A stretch of DNA of 64,000 nucleotides from Hyphomicrobium_A sp963776675 (GTDB lineage Bacteria > Pseudomonadota > Alphaproteobacteria > Rhizobiales > Hyphomicrobiaceae). The notes under the pieces were generated by a model. The model was not told the origin of the DNA. It ran no database searches and saw only the letters and a list, made by a program, of their open reading frames with translations. The position numbers were made by a program, and so were the translations under genes. The stretch spans positions 52,484 through 116,483 of the forward strand of contig CAVZNR010000050.1 in assembly GCA_963776675.1 (NCBI GenBank), in the 5' to 3' direction. Position 1 is the stretch's first letter. Each line of letters starts with the position of its first letter. Positions 17,789 to 26,149 of this stretch are shown here, piece after piece.

Positions 17789-18292
17789 TCAGCCAGGCAG
17801 CCGTCGCTTGCGCTCGGGCGGCGACACGAGAATCTCGACCGCGTCCCCGAGCGCCACCTCGGCTCCCTCGACCACGCGGCAGGTGATGCCGCCCCGCCAG
17901 TCGGGATAAAGCGCGCGCAGCAGACCAGCGCGCGCCTCGTCCATGCGCTTGCACGGCGTGGTCGGATACGTCACCTCCAGCACGGCCGCGCCGATGCGCA
18001 CGACACCCCCGACCGCACGCGGCAGCTCGACGCCCTCGACGAGCAGGTTGGCGCGCCGCGCCGTCCAGGGAAGGTCATCGTCTCCGCCATCGTCGCCGAG
18101 ATCGGCAAGCGCCGCCTCCCACGCCTCGCGCGCCAGCACAGTGACGCCGCGGCGAGGATGCTTGGCGCCCTTGTAGTCGCTGCCCACGCCACCGCCGACC
18201 GCGATGTGCGCGCGCTCCAGCGTCTGCATGGGCGCGCGGTAGGCGGGCCGCACCGCAATGCCGATCAGCCGGCCGGCTGCCCCCTCGCTCAT
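17789..18292 (-). CDS. MOSC domain protein
   Basis: A 167-residue protein starting at the ATG at 18292, whose first bases overlap the stop of the upstream nnrU-like gene (ATGA), giving translational coupling. The MOSC domain is recognised by HIAVGGGVGSDYKGAKHPRRGVTVLAREAWE at the start, RRANLLVEGVELP in the middle, and TYPTTPCKRMDEARAGL with the conserved Cys. MOSC proteins are linked to molybdenum-cofactor sulfuration and metal-sulfur chemistry. The substrate of this stand-alone form is unknown. Confidence 0.85.
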   Translation of the reverse strand: MSEGAAGRLIGIAVRPAYRAPMQTLERAHIAVGGGVGSDYKGAKHPRRGVTVLAREAWEAALADLGDDGGDDDLPWTARRANLLVEGVELPRAVGGVVRIGAAVLEVTYPTTPCKRMDEARAGLLRALYPDWRGGITCRVVEGAEVALGDAVEILVSPPERKRRLPG

Positions 18293-18870
18293 GACAGCGG
18301 CGAGACGCCGATCAGGAACTGGTGAGCCCACAAGACGAACACCGCGTAGAGCGCCGTGCCCAGCACGATGACGATGACGTCGTTGAACCAGGGTCCCGTC
18401 GTGGTCCCGAGCGGGCCCAGCGCACTGCGCCGCTTCACCGAGATGCGGTCGTACACGGCGTAGGCGAGAAAGCTGCCGAACAGAACCAGCGCGGCGAGGT
18501 CGCCGTTAGCAAGGAGGTGCGCCAGTGCCCACAGCTTGATCGCGACCAGCATGGGGTGCTTGAGCGCGGTATGAATGCGCGAGGGCACATAGGCCGCGAC
18601 CAGCGCGATCATGGCCGGCAGCATCAGCGCCAGCGCGATGTGCCGGCACCACAGCGGCGGCACCCACAGCTGCGGGTTCTTGCCGGGATGCATTTGTAGC
18701 TTGGCGAAGCCCACGACGATCAGCACCAGGCCAATCAGCGACACGATCCCAAAGACGGCCTTGTATCCCGTGTCGCCGAAACGTGCGACGAGGCCGTCGC
18801 GCAGCGCGGCGTTCGACGGGACCAAATGGATCGCGAAAAACACCACGAGCCCGATCACCATCACCAGCAT
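18289..18870 (-). CDS. nnrU: NnrU family membrane protein
   Basis: A 193-residue integral membrane protein with about five hydrophobic segments. The family features are HLVPSNAALRDGLVARFGDTGYK near the N-terminus and LWVPPLWCRHIALALMLPAMI with RIHTALKHPMLVAIKLWALAHLLANGD in the middle. NnrU proteins were first noted beside nitrite and nitric-oxide reductase genes, and they resemble isoprenylcysteine methyltransferase-like membrane proteins. No denitrification gene is in this window, so the role here is open. It is coupled by overlap to the MOSC gene. Confidence 0.87.
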   Translation of the reverse strand: MLVMVIGLVVFFAIHLVPSNAALRDGLVARFGDTGYKAVFGIVSLIGLVLIVVGFAKLQMHPGKNPQLWVPPLWCRHIALALMLPAMIALVAAYVPSRIHTALKHPMLVAIKLWALAHLLANGDLAALVLFGSFLAYAVYDRISVKRRSALGPLGTTTGPWFNDVIVIVLGTALYAVFVLWAHQFLIGVSPLS

Positions 18871-19086
18871 GGCGTCATCTCCCCCTGCTTAGCCTCCAAA
18901 CATCCACATCTATTGCCACTATTGCCACGCTGTGGCCATCACCGTCGGGTTTATCTGGGCGCCGGGCGCCACATCGCCAGCTTGCGCGCGCCCGGACGAC
19001 GAGACTTGGCCACGATACCGAGCTTGGCCGGCAGCATTCGCCGGCAATTGGACCATCAGAGGTGGTGGTACGTCGAGAGGTGCGTC

Positions 19087-19695
19087 GTGCGTATGTTCCC
19101 TCAGCTTTCCGGTGATCCCCTCATGTCGGCGGCGTCCTTCGCGCGGGCAAGCGGCACCGGCGACCTGGATTTGGACCCGATCAGCCGCGATTTGCTGGAG
19201 CGGGCGTCCGGGTCCGAGCTAGACGCGCTCCCGCCAACCGATACGCCATGGAATTTCATTCCTCAGGGCGCAGAGGCGGCGGCCGAGCCGGAAGAGGCCC
19301 ATGATCCCGAGCTGGAGCGCTACCTCGTCCAAGAAATCGCGCGGGCGAGCCGGCGCCGGCCGCTGATGAAGCGTCTGGAGCGGGTCGAGTCCGCCTATGC
19401 CGAGCTGCCCGGCAACCTGCCCGCCAGCGCCGCAGCCCCGCCCCTGCCGCCGCCACTGCCCTCGCTCGATGTTGCGCCTGCGCCGGCGTCGCCCGCGTTC
19501 ATCGCGCCCATCGATCAGTTGATGGAGGCATTCGGCGAGAACCTGGACACGGATCCGCCGCCATCGGCCGAGTGGCTCGAAACGGCCCGGCGCGAGCGCC
19601 GGCAGGCACGGCACCGCACGGCGTTTGCCTGGATCGCGACGCTCGCCATCGGTGCGGCGATCATCGCCGCCACCTTGCAGGCGCTGCAGCCCTAG
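19087..19695 (+). CDS. Unknown protein with a single C-terminal membrane anchor
   Basis: About 202 residues. GTG at 19087 has GAGAGG six bases upstream; ATG at 19093 or 19123 are alternatives. The N-terminal 150 residues are hydrophilic and Pro/Ala/Glu-rich, with a short motif PELERYLVQEIARASRRRPLMKRLE split by a proline-rich linker (APPLPPPLPS). After a basic stretch (ARRERRQARHRT) comes one hydrophobic helix, AFAWIATLAIGAAIIAATLQ, at the end. This is the topology of a tail-anchored protein facing the cytoplasm. No family was recognised. Codon use and GC fit the neighbours, so it is probably real. Confidence 0.6.
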   Translation: MRMFPQLSGDPLMSAASFARASGTGDLDLDPISRDLLERASGSELDALPPTDTPWNFIPQGAEAAAEPEEAHDPELERYLVQEIARASRRRPLMKRLERVESAYAELPGNLPASAAAPPLPPPLPSLDVAPAPASPAFIAPIDQLMEAFGENLDTDPPPSAEWLETARRERRQARHRTAFAWIATLAIGAAIIAATLQALQP

Positions 19696-19706
19696 CTAGC
19701 CGCCGT

Positions 19707-20639
19707 TCAGGGAAGAAATCCTTTATCGAGATTGAGCGCCTGGCGCGAGGCCTCGCGCCCCTTGGCGTCGATATGCAGTGCCGTCCACGCAACGTGCGTG
19801 CCCGCCTCCAACGACGTGCGCGAGCGCAGCTCGATCCCCACCGTCTCGCCGGCTTTTGCCGCAATCGGCTCCAGCACCGGAAAATAGAGCTGCTCCCAGT
19901 GCGTGCGTGGTGCCCCCGGTGCCGTCGACAGCATGACACCGGCTGCCAGCTCCGCCTGCCACCACGTGACGAAGCCGTAGATCGTGGCCGGCGCCGCCAA
20001 CCGCCAGCGCGCCGTTCCCTTGCGGCTTGAGCGGTTGGCCGCCGCAAAGTCGATCGTGTCCCACGCCTTGGCGCCGCTTGCCCCCTCTAAAAGCTCCTTC
20101 GGCACAAGCGTGCGCACGTAGATGTTGTTGAGGCTCATTGCCTTGGCGAAGGCCAGGTCGAAGCCGCAGCCGTCCCATGCGCTCAGCTCTTGATGGATGC
20201 GGTCGGAGACGACGGGGGCCACGAATTGCGTCAGGGCGCGCGGGATCAGCGTACCCTTGGGCTTGAGAAAGCGGCGGCGCGCGTCGTTCAGCGTCTCGAT
20301 GATGTGCTCCTCGAAGGGATAGTTGCCGAGCGTCTCGGAGACGACGACGTCGACCTTGGGCGGATCCTGCATCTCGGTGGAATGGCACGGCATCAGGTGG
20401 CAGTTGCGCGCGCGGTTGGCTTTGAGAACTTTCGCCGCGACGCCCGCCACCTCGGCGACCTCGTAGAGGAACACCTCGCGCGCGCCGAGCTTCGCCGCCA
20501 TCAGCGCCAGCAGCCCCGTTCCGGCACCGATGTCGGCGACCGTCGTCTTGCCCGGCTTGATTACACTTGCGAGTGCGCGCCGAAACGCCTCGTTGCGCGT
20601 TGTGTCGGCGATCAGGGTGCGATGATATTCAATGCGCAT
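19707..20639 (-). CDS. PRMT-like SAM-dependent methyltransferase
   Basis: A 310-residue protein that starts MRIEYHRTLIADTTRNEAFRRAL, resembling the Y-H-ML-D-R-Y region of arginine methyltransferases. Motif I is VADIGAGTGLLALMAAKLGA (34-53), followed by FLYEVAEVA. The loop VVVSETLGNYPFEEHIIETL recalls the double-Glu loop of PRMTs. The C-terminal half has a beta-rich region (WRLAAPATIYGFVTWWQAELAAGV, HWEQLYFPVLEPIAAKAGETV) like the PRMT beta-barrel. The substrate is unknown. It lies in a run of minus-strand methyltransferase genes with 3 bases to the next, suggesting co-transcription. Confidence 0.78.
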   Translation of the reverse strand: MRIEYHRTLIADTTRNEAFRRALASVIKPGKTTVADIGAGTGLLALMAAKLGAREVFLYEVAEVAGVAAKVLKANRARNCHLMPCHSTEMQDPPKVDVVVSETLGNYPFEEHIIETLNDARRRFLKPKGTLIPRALTQFVAPVVSDRIHQELSAWDGCGFDLAFAKAMSLNNIYVRTLVPKELLEGASGAKAWDTIDFAAANRSSRKGTARWRLAAPATIYGFVTWWQAELAAGVMLSTAPGAPRTHWEQLYFPVLEPIAAKAGETVGIELRSRTSLEAGTHVAWTALHIDAKGREASRQALNLDKGFLP

Positions 20640-20642
20640 GGT

Positions 20643-21473
20643 TCACAGCGTCAGATGGGGGCCGCGGATCTGATACAGCATCAGCGCCGTCGCCACCGCC
20701 AGATTGAGCGAGTCGAGGCCGCCGGCCATCGGGATCTTGACGAGCTGCGAGCACGCAGCCGCCACCGGCTCCGACAGGCCCGGCCCCTCGCTCCCCATCA
20801 CCAAAAGCGTCGGCGCTTTATAGGCGGCCTTACGGAAGTCGGCGCGGCCGTCGAGATGCGTGCCGACCACGTCGCCCGGCCAGGTTGCGCGCCAATCGAG
20901 GAACGCCTCGCGCGTCGTCTTGACCAGCGGCACCGCGAACACCGAGCCCATGGTCGCGCGCACGCACTCGCGCGAATACGGATCGCACGCCGCGCCGATC
21001 AGAATGACTCCCGCCGCGCCAACCGCGTCCACCGTGCGCACGATGGTGCCGAGGTTGCCGGGATCGCGCACCTCCTCCAGCGCCACCCAGAGGTCGGCGC
21101 GCGGCAGCTTCTTGGCGTCGGGCAATTCGGCCCAGCTCTGGCGGAACACCGCGAGCATGCTTTGCGGGTTGTCCTTGGAGGCGAGCTTGGCCAGCACCGC
21201 CTCGGAGACCTCCAGCACCTCCGCTCCCGCTTTCAGCGCCCAGTCGACCAAGCCGCGTGCTGCACCACCGGTCGCCGAGCCCGCGCGATAGACGAGCAGT
21301 TCCGGCTTGAACCCGCGATCGCGCGCGGTGATGAGGATCGAAGCCCCTTCGGCAACGAACAGACCCGTCTCCTTGCGCACCTTGCGCATCTCGAGGGCAC
21401 GGATCGCCTTGACGCGTTCGTTCTGCAGGCTGGTGATCGGCTTGGGTGCCGGAGAACCTTCACGCAGCGTCAT
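20643..21473 (-). CDS. SpoU/TrmH family RNA 2'-O-methyltransferase
   Basis: A 276-residue SPOUT enzyme. The N-terminal substrate-binding part (ITSLQNERVKAIRALEMRKVRKETGLFVAEG) is followed by the knotted SAM domain with its three motifs: EEVRDPGNLGTIVRTVDAVG, LLVMGSEGPGLSEP, and KIPMAGGLDSLNLAVATALMLYQ. Members methylate ribose in rRNA or tRNA; the site cannot be read from sequence. The ATG at 21473 overlaps the preceding stop by four bases; an ATG three codons earlier is possible. Confidence 0.92.
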   Translation of the reverse strand: MTLREGSPAPKPITSLQNERVKAIRALEMRKVRKETGLFVAEGASILITARDRGFKPELLVYRAGSATGGAARGLVDWALKAGAEVLEVSEAVLAKLASKDNPQSMLAVFRQSWAELPDAKKLPRADLWVALEEVRDPGNLGTIVRTVDAVGAAGVILIGAACDPYSRECVRATMGSVFAVPLVKTTREAFLDWRATWPGDVVGTHLDGRADFRKAAYKAPTLLVMGSEGPGLSEPVAAACSQLVKIPMAGGLDSLNLAVATALMLYQIRGPHLTL

Positions 21474-22402
21474 GAGGTCCACCGCGTGAACAGCGACGCC
21501 GGCAGCAGGCGCCCGCCGTCGGACTCGCGGATCGCAAGCTCGCCACTCGCAAAGTTGCCGCCGCGCGCCTCCAGCACCTCGCGCGTGAGCTGATCGAAGG
21601 CGAGGGAGGAAGCGCGGATCGCGTAGCTCGTCAGCACCAGCGACGCGCGTTCAGGATCGAGCAGCGCCGTGCAGCCGTTGAGCAGGGGCGGCAAATGCGT
21701 GAACAGGTCCCACACCTCGCCGTCGGGTCCGCGCCCGAACTTCGGCGGGTCGACCAGGATCATGTGATAGGTCTTGCCGCGGCGGACCTCGCGCGCGACG
21801 AACTTCTGCGCGTCATCCAGCATCCAGCGGATCGGGGCCGCCCCGAGCTTGGACGCCGCCTGGTTCTCCTTCGCCCACGCGATCGCCTTCTTGGACGCAT
21901 CGACGTGCGTCACCTGTGCGCCCGCCGCCGCCGCGATCAGCGAGGCCGCGCCCGTGTAGGCGAACAGGTTCAAAACGCGCGGCGGCTCGTCCTTGATCTT
22001 GGCGAGCTGCGCCAGCATCCACATCCAGTGCGGCAGCTGCTCGGGAAAGAGGCCCATGTGGCGGAAGCTCGACAGCCGGCATAGCAGCGTCGCACCGCGT
22101 ACTTTGACCGGCCAGCTTTCGGGCACCTGCTTGTCGACGCGCCAGCGGCCCTTATCCTCCTCATCCGAGCCGGAGAACACCGCGTGCGCCCTGTCCCACG
22201 TGCGCTTGTCGCGCCGCGGCTGCCACAGCGCCTGCGGTTCGGGCCGATCGACGACGACCGCACCGAAACGCTCGAGCTTGCGGCCCGCCCCGGAGTCGAG
22301 CAGCGCGTAGTCGTCGAACCCTGCTGTTTCGAGCAGCTCGAGCCGGGGCCCCTGAGGCTCCCCGCCTTGCATATGATCCCGAGTGGCTTTGCCCTGCGCC
22401 AT
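21470..22402 (-). CDS. Class I SAM-dependent rRNA methyltransferase (RlmI/RlmK-like)
   Basis: A 310-residue enzyme. After an N-terminal part without PUA-like features comes a Rossmann SAM domain: RVLNLFAYTGAASLIAAAAGAQVTHVDASKKAIAWAKEN, then WMLDDAQKFVAREVRRGKTYHMILVDPPKFGRGPDG with the DPPKFG motif typical of 5-methylcytosine and N7-guanine rRNA methyltransferases. The substrate is not fixed by this. It is the first gene of a tight minus-strand group with the SpoU and PRMT-like genes, whose ends overlap or nearly touch. Confidence 0.88.
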   Translation of the reverse strand: MAQGKATRDHMQGGEPQGPRLELLETAGFDDYALLDSGAGRKLERFGAVVVDRPEPQALWQPRRDKRTWDRAHAVFSGSDEEDKGRWRVDKQVPESWPVKVRGATLLCRLSSFRHMGLFPEQLPHWMWMLAQLAKIKDEPPRVLNLFAYTGAASLIAAAAGAQVTHVDASKKAIAWAKENQAASKLGAAPIRWMLDDAQKFVAREVRRGKTYHMILVDPPKFGRGPDGEVWDLFTHLPPLLNGCTALLDPERASLVLTSYAIRASSLAFDQLTREVLEARGGNFASGELAIRESDGGRLLPASLFTRWTS

Positions 22403-22490
22403 GGCCGGAGGTCGTGCACCTTTAGGGGTTTAGCGACCCGGAGGTCTGACACCGTTGCGCGGGCTTGGCAATATCGGCACCGGCGCCCCG

Positions 22491-23441
22491 TTAATGCCGC
22501 TCCCGATCGTGGCCGCCGTGCTCGCGGCGATGCTCGCGCGTGTATTCCAGCAGCTCCGAGACCCCGAACAGCAGCAACAGCACGCCGCAGATCACCTCGA
22601 TGGTGGTGAGCACGCGCGCGGCGTTGCTCGCCGGCACGATGTCGCCGTAGCCGACCGTTGAGATGGTGGTGATAGAGAGATGGATTGCTTCCGAGTAGGT
22701 GAGGGTGCGCGCCACGTTGGCGACGCGGAAGTGCATATCCGGCGAGTATTGCGACAGGATGCAGTAGATCGACGCGAACACGACGACGAGGAGCGAGTAG
22801 AACGTCAGGAACGCGAAGGCCGGCACCGCCAATCGCGACATGCGGTGGAAGAACTCCTCAAACAGCAACCCGGCATCGACGAGAAAGATCGCAACGTTGC
22901 GGCTGACAGCGAGCACGATCAGGCCGATCAGCAGCATGGCGATCAGGAACGCCGTGTTGTTGTTCACGAGCGGCGCGTCGACCACCGACAGCACGAGCAC
23001 ACCGGCGCCGACCACCAATACCGGCAGCAGCCAAAGGAGCGCGCGGTAGAGCAGGCGCCCGCCGCGCAGGTTCGGATTGTCGACGACGGCGCGCACGTCG
23101 GCGCGCCGCAGCCAGCAGCCGACGAGAAAGAGCAGGACGGGCAGACTGAACCCGATGCCCGCCACCGCCGGCCCTATGAGCCCGAACATTTCCTCCATAA
23201 AAAAGGAGAAGATCGAGGCGTAGAGCGCGATCAGGTTGGCGAAGGTCAGCGCGAAGAACGGCGCCTCGGGGAACAGCCAGCGGATGAGGGCGGTGGCGAC
23301 TCCGGCCGAGGCGATGATGGCGAGGAACAGCACAAAAGCGTTGCTCGCGACCGAGACGGCCACCAGCGCCACGAGCAAGAGCGAGATCGCGAACAGTACC
23401 ACCTCGTGCAGCGCAGACGCGTATCGGCTCGCTTTGGCCAT
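22491..23441 (-). CDS. Ion channel protein with potassium selectivity filter
   Basis: A 316-residue membrane protein with about eight hydrophobic segments. The C-terminal pore module carries HLSITTISTVGYGDIVPASN, the potassium selectivity filter TVGYGD being at residues 262-267, between two membrane helices. The C-terminus ends in a His/Arg/Glu-rich tail (EYTREHRREHGGHDRERH) with no RCK/TrkA-N domain. The N-terminal helices are not a recognisable voltage sensor, since S4-like arginines are missing. Potassium conductance is inferred from the filter alone. Confidence 0.87.
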   Translation of the reverse strand: MAKASRYASALHEVVLFAISLLLVALVAVSVASNAFVLFLAIIASAGVATALIRWLFPEAPFFALTFANLIALYASIFSFFMEEMFGLIGPAVAGIGFSLPVLLFLVGCWLRRADVRAVVDNPNLRGGRLLYRALLWLLPVLVVGAGVLVLSVVDAPLVNNNTAFLIAMLLIGLIVLAVSRNVAIFLVDAGLLFEEFFHRMSRLAVPAFAFLTFYSLLVVVFASIYCILSQYSPDMHFRVANVARTLTYSEAIHLSITTISTVGYGDIVPASNAARVLTTIEVICGVLLLLFGVSELLEYTREHRREHGGHDRERH

Positions 23442-23506
23442 GGAAGCCTATCGGGTTGCGGCCCGGCGCGCGGCGACGGCTGTCTTTGAGTTTGCTTAAG
23501 CGCCGC

Positions 23507-23797
23507 TCACTTGAGCATGAGCGTGGCCAGCATGCTTCCGCCCACGTAGCAGACCGTGGCGAAGCCCAGGCTCATGGCGGCAACCGTCAGCACAGCACCG
23601 CCGGCCACGGCCGATGTTTGCGGTCCGAGCGCCCGCGACTGCACGTCGGAATATTCGAAGAGGGTGGAGCCGAACAAAAGAACGGCCGCGATGAGGGCCA
23701 TCCACCAGGGCGCCCCCACAACTCCCAGACCTGTGACTGCCAGCATGACCGCATACTGGTAGGCGCCAATCGTCCTCGCAGCACCTTGTGGCAGCAT
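23507..23797 (-). CDS. Small membrane protein of unknown function
   Basis: A 96-residue protein with three hydrophobic segments (YAVMLAVTGLGVVGAPW, MALIAAVLLFGSTLFEY, GGAVLTVAAMSLGFATVCYV) and few charged residues. Start ATG at 23797. Its composition is clearly that of an integral membrane protein, unlike the shadow frames around it. No family is recognised. It lies downstream of no operon partner; the potassium channel gene follows 66 bases later on the same strand. Confidence 0.62.
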   Translation of the reverse strand: MLPQGAARTIGAYQYAVMLAVTGLGVVGAPWWMALIAAVLLFGSTLFEYSDVQSRALGPQTSAVAGGAVLTVAAMSLGFATVCYVGGSMLATLMLK

Positions 23798-24025
23798 TGG
23801 TTTAAGCCCCCGCTGTTCCGCAACGCCAGCACTATTCGCTACTTTGATTCGGGGTCCTCAGTCCACGTGGCGGGGCAAGTTTGCTGTGGACTTTTCGCAG
23901 CAGCCGTGTTTCGGCCGCACTATGCGGTGATTCGCAGCTGTGGATACGACGCGGAAAGCCCTTCGGGCTTGCACGCACTTCCCCTCGGCGATACCCCAAC
24001 ATGAGGAGTGCCAGGGGGACCGCAC

Positions 24026-24742
24026 ATGACCGGTGAAGAGGTGCCGCTCAAGCCGATCGAGCCCGCGTTGCTTCTGACGATGTCCCTGTCCTTCATCGCC
24101 GGCATCGTCGACGTCGTGGGCTTCGTGGCGCTGTTCGGCCTGTTCACCTCGCATTTCACCGGCAACTTCGTCGTCATCGGCCAGGAAATCGTCACGCACT
24201 CGTGGCGCCTCATCGCCGAGCTGATCGCCATTCCGATGTTCGTGCTCGTGGCGGCGTCGACACGCCTCCTTGTGCTGGCCTGCGAGCGCAGGGGGCGTTC
24301 CGGATTCCAAGCAAGCCTCATGTTTGAAATCGCGATGCTCGTCGGTTGCATGGGCGTCGGCCTTGCCGCCTCCCCCATTACCGATCCGGTCGCCATCGGC
24401 TCGATCACCGCGGCGCAGTTCGGCGTGGCGGCCATGGCCATTCAGAACGCCATCTGCCGCGTCATCTTTCCCGCGCATCCGCCGACCACGGTGATGACCA
24501 TCAACCTCACGCAGGTCTCCGTCGACCTTGTCGACATGAACCGCGGCGTGCCGGGCTTGAGCGCGGAAGCGCGCGCGCGCTTCAACCGCACCGCACCGGT
24601 CATTTGCACCTTCTCACTCGGCGTCATCGTCGGTGCCTACGGCTATCTGTTCGCTTCGTTCTGGTGCCTGGCGATCCCCATTGTCGGGCTCATCGTCATC
24701 CTTGGCTTCGCATCGCGACCGCTCACGCCGGCACGCGCTTGA
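24026..24742 (+). CDS. DUF1275 (YoaK-like) membrane protein
   Basis: A 238-residue integral membrane protein from the ATG at 24026, preceded by AGGGGGAC. The DUF1275 signature is SFIAGIVDVVGFVALFGLFTSHFTGNFVVIG near the N-terminus, with a second half containing AAMAIQNAICRVIFP and TVMTINLTQ. About six membrane segments are visible. The family is widespread in proteobacteria and actinobacteria, with no established function. It precedes the P450 gene on the same strand by 110 bases, but a functional link is only positional. Confidence 0.88.
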   Translation: MTGEEVPLKPIEPALLLTMSLSFIAGIVDVVGFVALFGLFTSHFTGNFVVIGQEIVTHSWRLIAELIAIPMFVLVAASTRLLVLACERRGRSGFQASLMFEIAMLVGCMGVGLAASPITDPVAIGSITAAQFGVAAMAIQNAICRVIFPAHPPTTVMTINLTQVSVDLVDMNRGVPGLSAEARARFNRTAPVICTFSLGVIVGAYGYLFASFWCLAIPIVGLIVILGFASRPLTPARA

Positions 24743-24852
24743 AAAGACTGTAACAATCGCAGCGTACGATTTCCGCGGCGTCACTATGGTGCTCGCCGCA
24801 ATTGATCCCTACCTCGAAGTCGGACACTCCACGCATTCGCGAGGACCACGTC

Positions 24853-26061
24853 ATGAGCACAATGGCCAACCTCACGGGGCAGGATTTCTTCAGAGACCCC
24901 GTCGGCGAGATCAAGCGGCTGCGCCAGCTCGGCCCGCTGGTTCAAGTCAAGTTCCCCATCATCGGCACCGTGTGGCTGACGACGACGCAGGAGGTGACCG
25001 GGCGCGTCCTGAAGGACAGCGCCAACTTCACCCTGCGCAAGGAGGGCCGCGTCGCCGGTGCCCCCTGGTGGCTGCCCGGCGTCTTCCTGAGCCTTGCCAA
25101 CAACATGCTCACGTTCGACGAGCCCGACCACACGCGGCTGCGCTCCATCGTGGACGAGGCCTTCCGCCGCCGCGCCATCCTCGACATGGAGCCGCGTATC
25201 GGCGAGATCGCCAAGGAGCTTGCCGACGAGCTCTTTGCGCAAGGCAGCCCCGCCAACCTCGTCACACGCTATGCGCGTAAACTGCCGTTGGCGGTCATCT
25301 GCGAGCTCTTGGGTCTGCCGCTCACCGACCGGGAAAAGTTCACGACCTGGGCGGACAGAGCCGTCAACATTACCAACGCTCTCGGCTTCGCGCTGATGAT
25401 CCCCGCCATCTCCGCCATCAAGCGCTATCTGGAAAACCAGATCGACGCCCAGCGCCGGCACGGCGGCAACGGCCTGATCGCCGAGCTCGTTGCCGCGGAA
25501 AAGGACGGCGCACCGATCAGCCGCGAGGAGATCGTGGCGATGGTGTTCCTATTGCTGTTCGCCGGCACCGAGACGACGACGCACTTGATCAGCGGCTCGG
25601 CGTTCGAGCTCCTCAAGGATCCGCCCCTGCGCCGCTGGCTGCAGGAGGATTGGTCGCGCGCCGATCTCGCGACCGAGGAGTTCCTGCGCTTCATATCGCC
25701 GGTGCAGTTCACCAAGCCGCGCTACGTCCAGAACGACATTACCATCGACGGCGTGACACTCACCAAAGGCGAGAAGGTCATGGGCATGCTGGCCGCCGCC
25801 AACATGGATCCCGTGGCCAACACGTGCCCGGAGAAGCTGGACCTTCAGCGCAAGCCCAACCGCCACATCGCCTTCGGCACCGGCATCCACTTCTGCTTGG
25901 GCCATCAGCTGGCGCGCATCGAAGGCCGCCAGGCGATCCGCGTGCTGTTCGACCGCTGGCCCGATCTCACGCTGGCCGTCGATGCCTCCGAGATCCGCTG
26001 GCGCAAGCGCCCCGGCCTGCGTGCGCTCGTGGCGCTGCCGGTGCGCGCCGGGTCCGCCTGA
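24853..26061 (+). CDS. Cytochrome P450
   Basis: A 402-residue soluble P450 of bacterial class I type. The ATG at 24853 has GAGGA upstream. The I-helix oxygen-activation motif is LLFAGTETTTHLI, the K-helix ExxR is in EEFLRF, and the haem-binding loop is FGTGIHFCLGHQLARIE with the proximal Cys at 348. The P450 monooxygenases need a ferredoxin and reductase, neither of which is in this window. The substrate and CYP family cannot be determined by eye. Its FTKPRYVQNDITIDGVTLTKGEKV region is the usual beta-sheet before the meander. Confidence 0.95.
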   Translation: MSTMANLTGQDFFRDPVGEIKRLRQLGPLVQVKFPIIGTVWLTTTQEVTGRVLKDSANFTLRKEGRVAGAPWWLPGVFLSLANNMLTFDEPDHTRLRSIVDEAFRRRAILDMEPRIGEIAKELADELFAQGSPANLVTRYARKLPLAVICELLGLPLTDREKFTTWADRAVNITNALGFALMIPAISAIKRYLENQIDAQRRHGGNGLIAELVAAEKDGAPISREEIVAMVFLLLFAGTETTTHLISGSAFELLKDPPLRRWLQEDWSRADLATEEFLRFISPVQFTKPRYVQNDITIDGVTLTKGEKVMGMLAAANMDPVANTCPEKLDLQRKPNRHIAFGTGIHFCLGHQLARIEGRQAIRVLFDRWPDLTLAVDASEIRWRKRPGLRALVALPVRAGSA

Positions 26062-26149
26062 AACGCGCGCAATCACGAGAGCGCCGGCGCCCTGGTTGCG
26101 CCGGGGCCCGCGACGCGTCAGCATGGGGCCCGGATCCGAGGAGCTGCGG

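Noticed and set aside
15972..17954. 660-codon minus-strand frame opposite the L,D-transpeptidase
   Set aside because: Same shadow effect; the plus-strand protein has a signal peptide and catalytic motif, while the minus frame has none.
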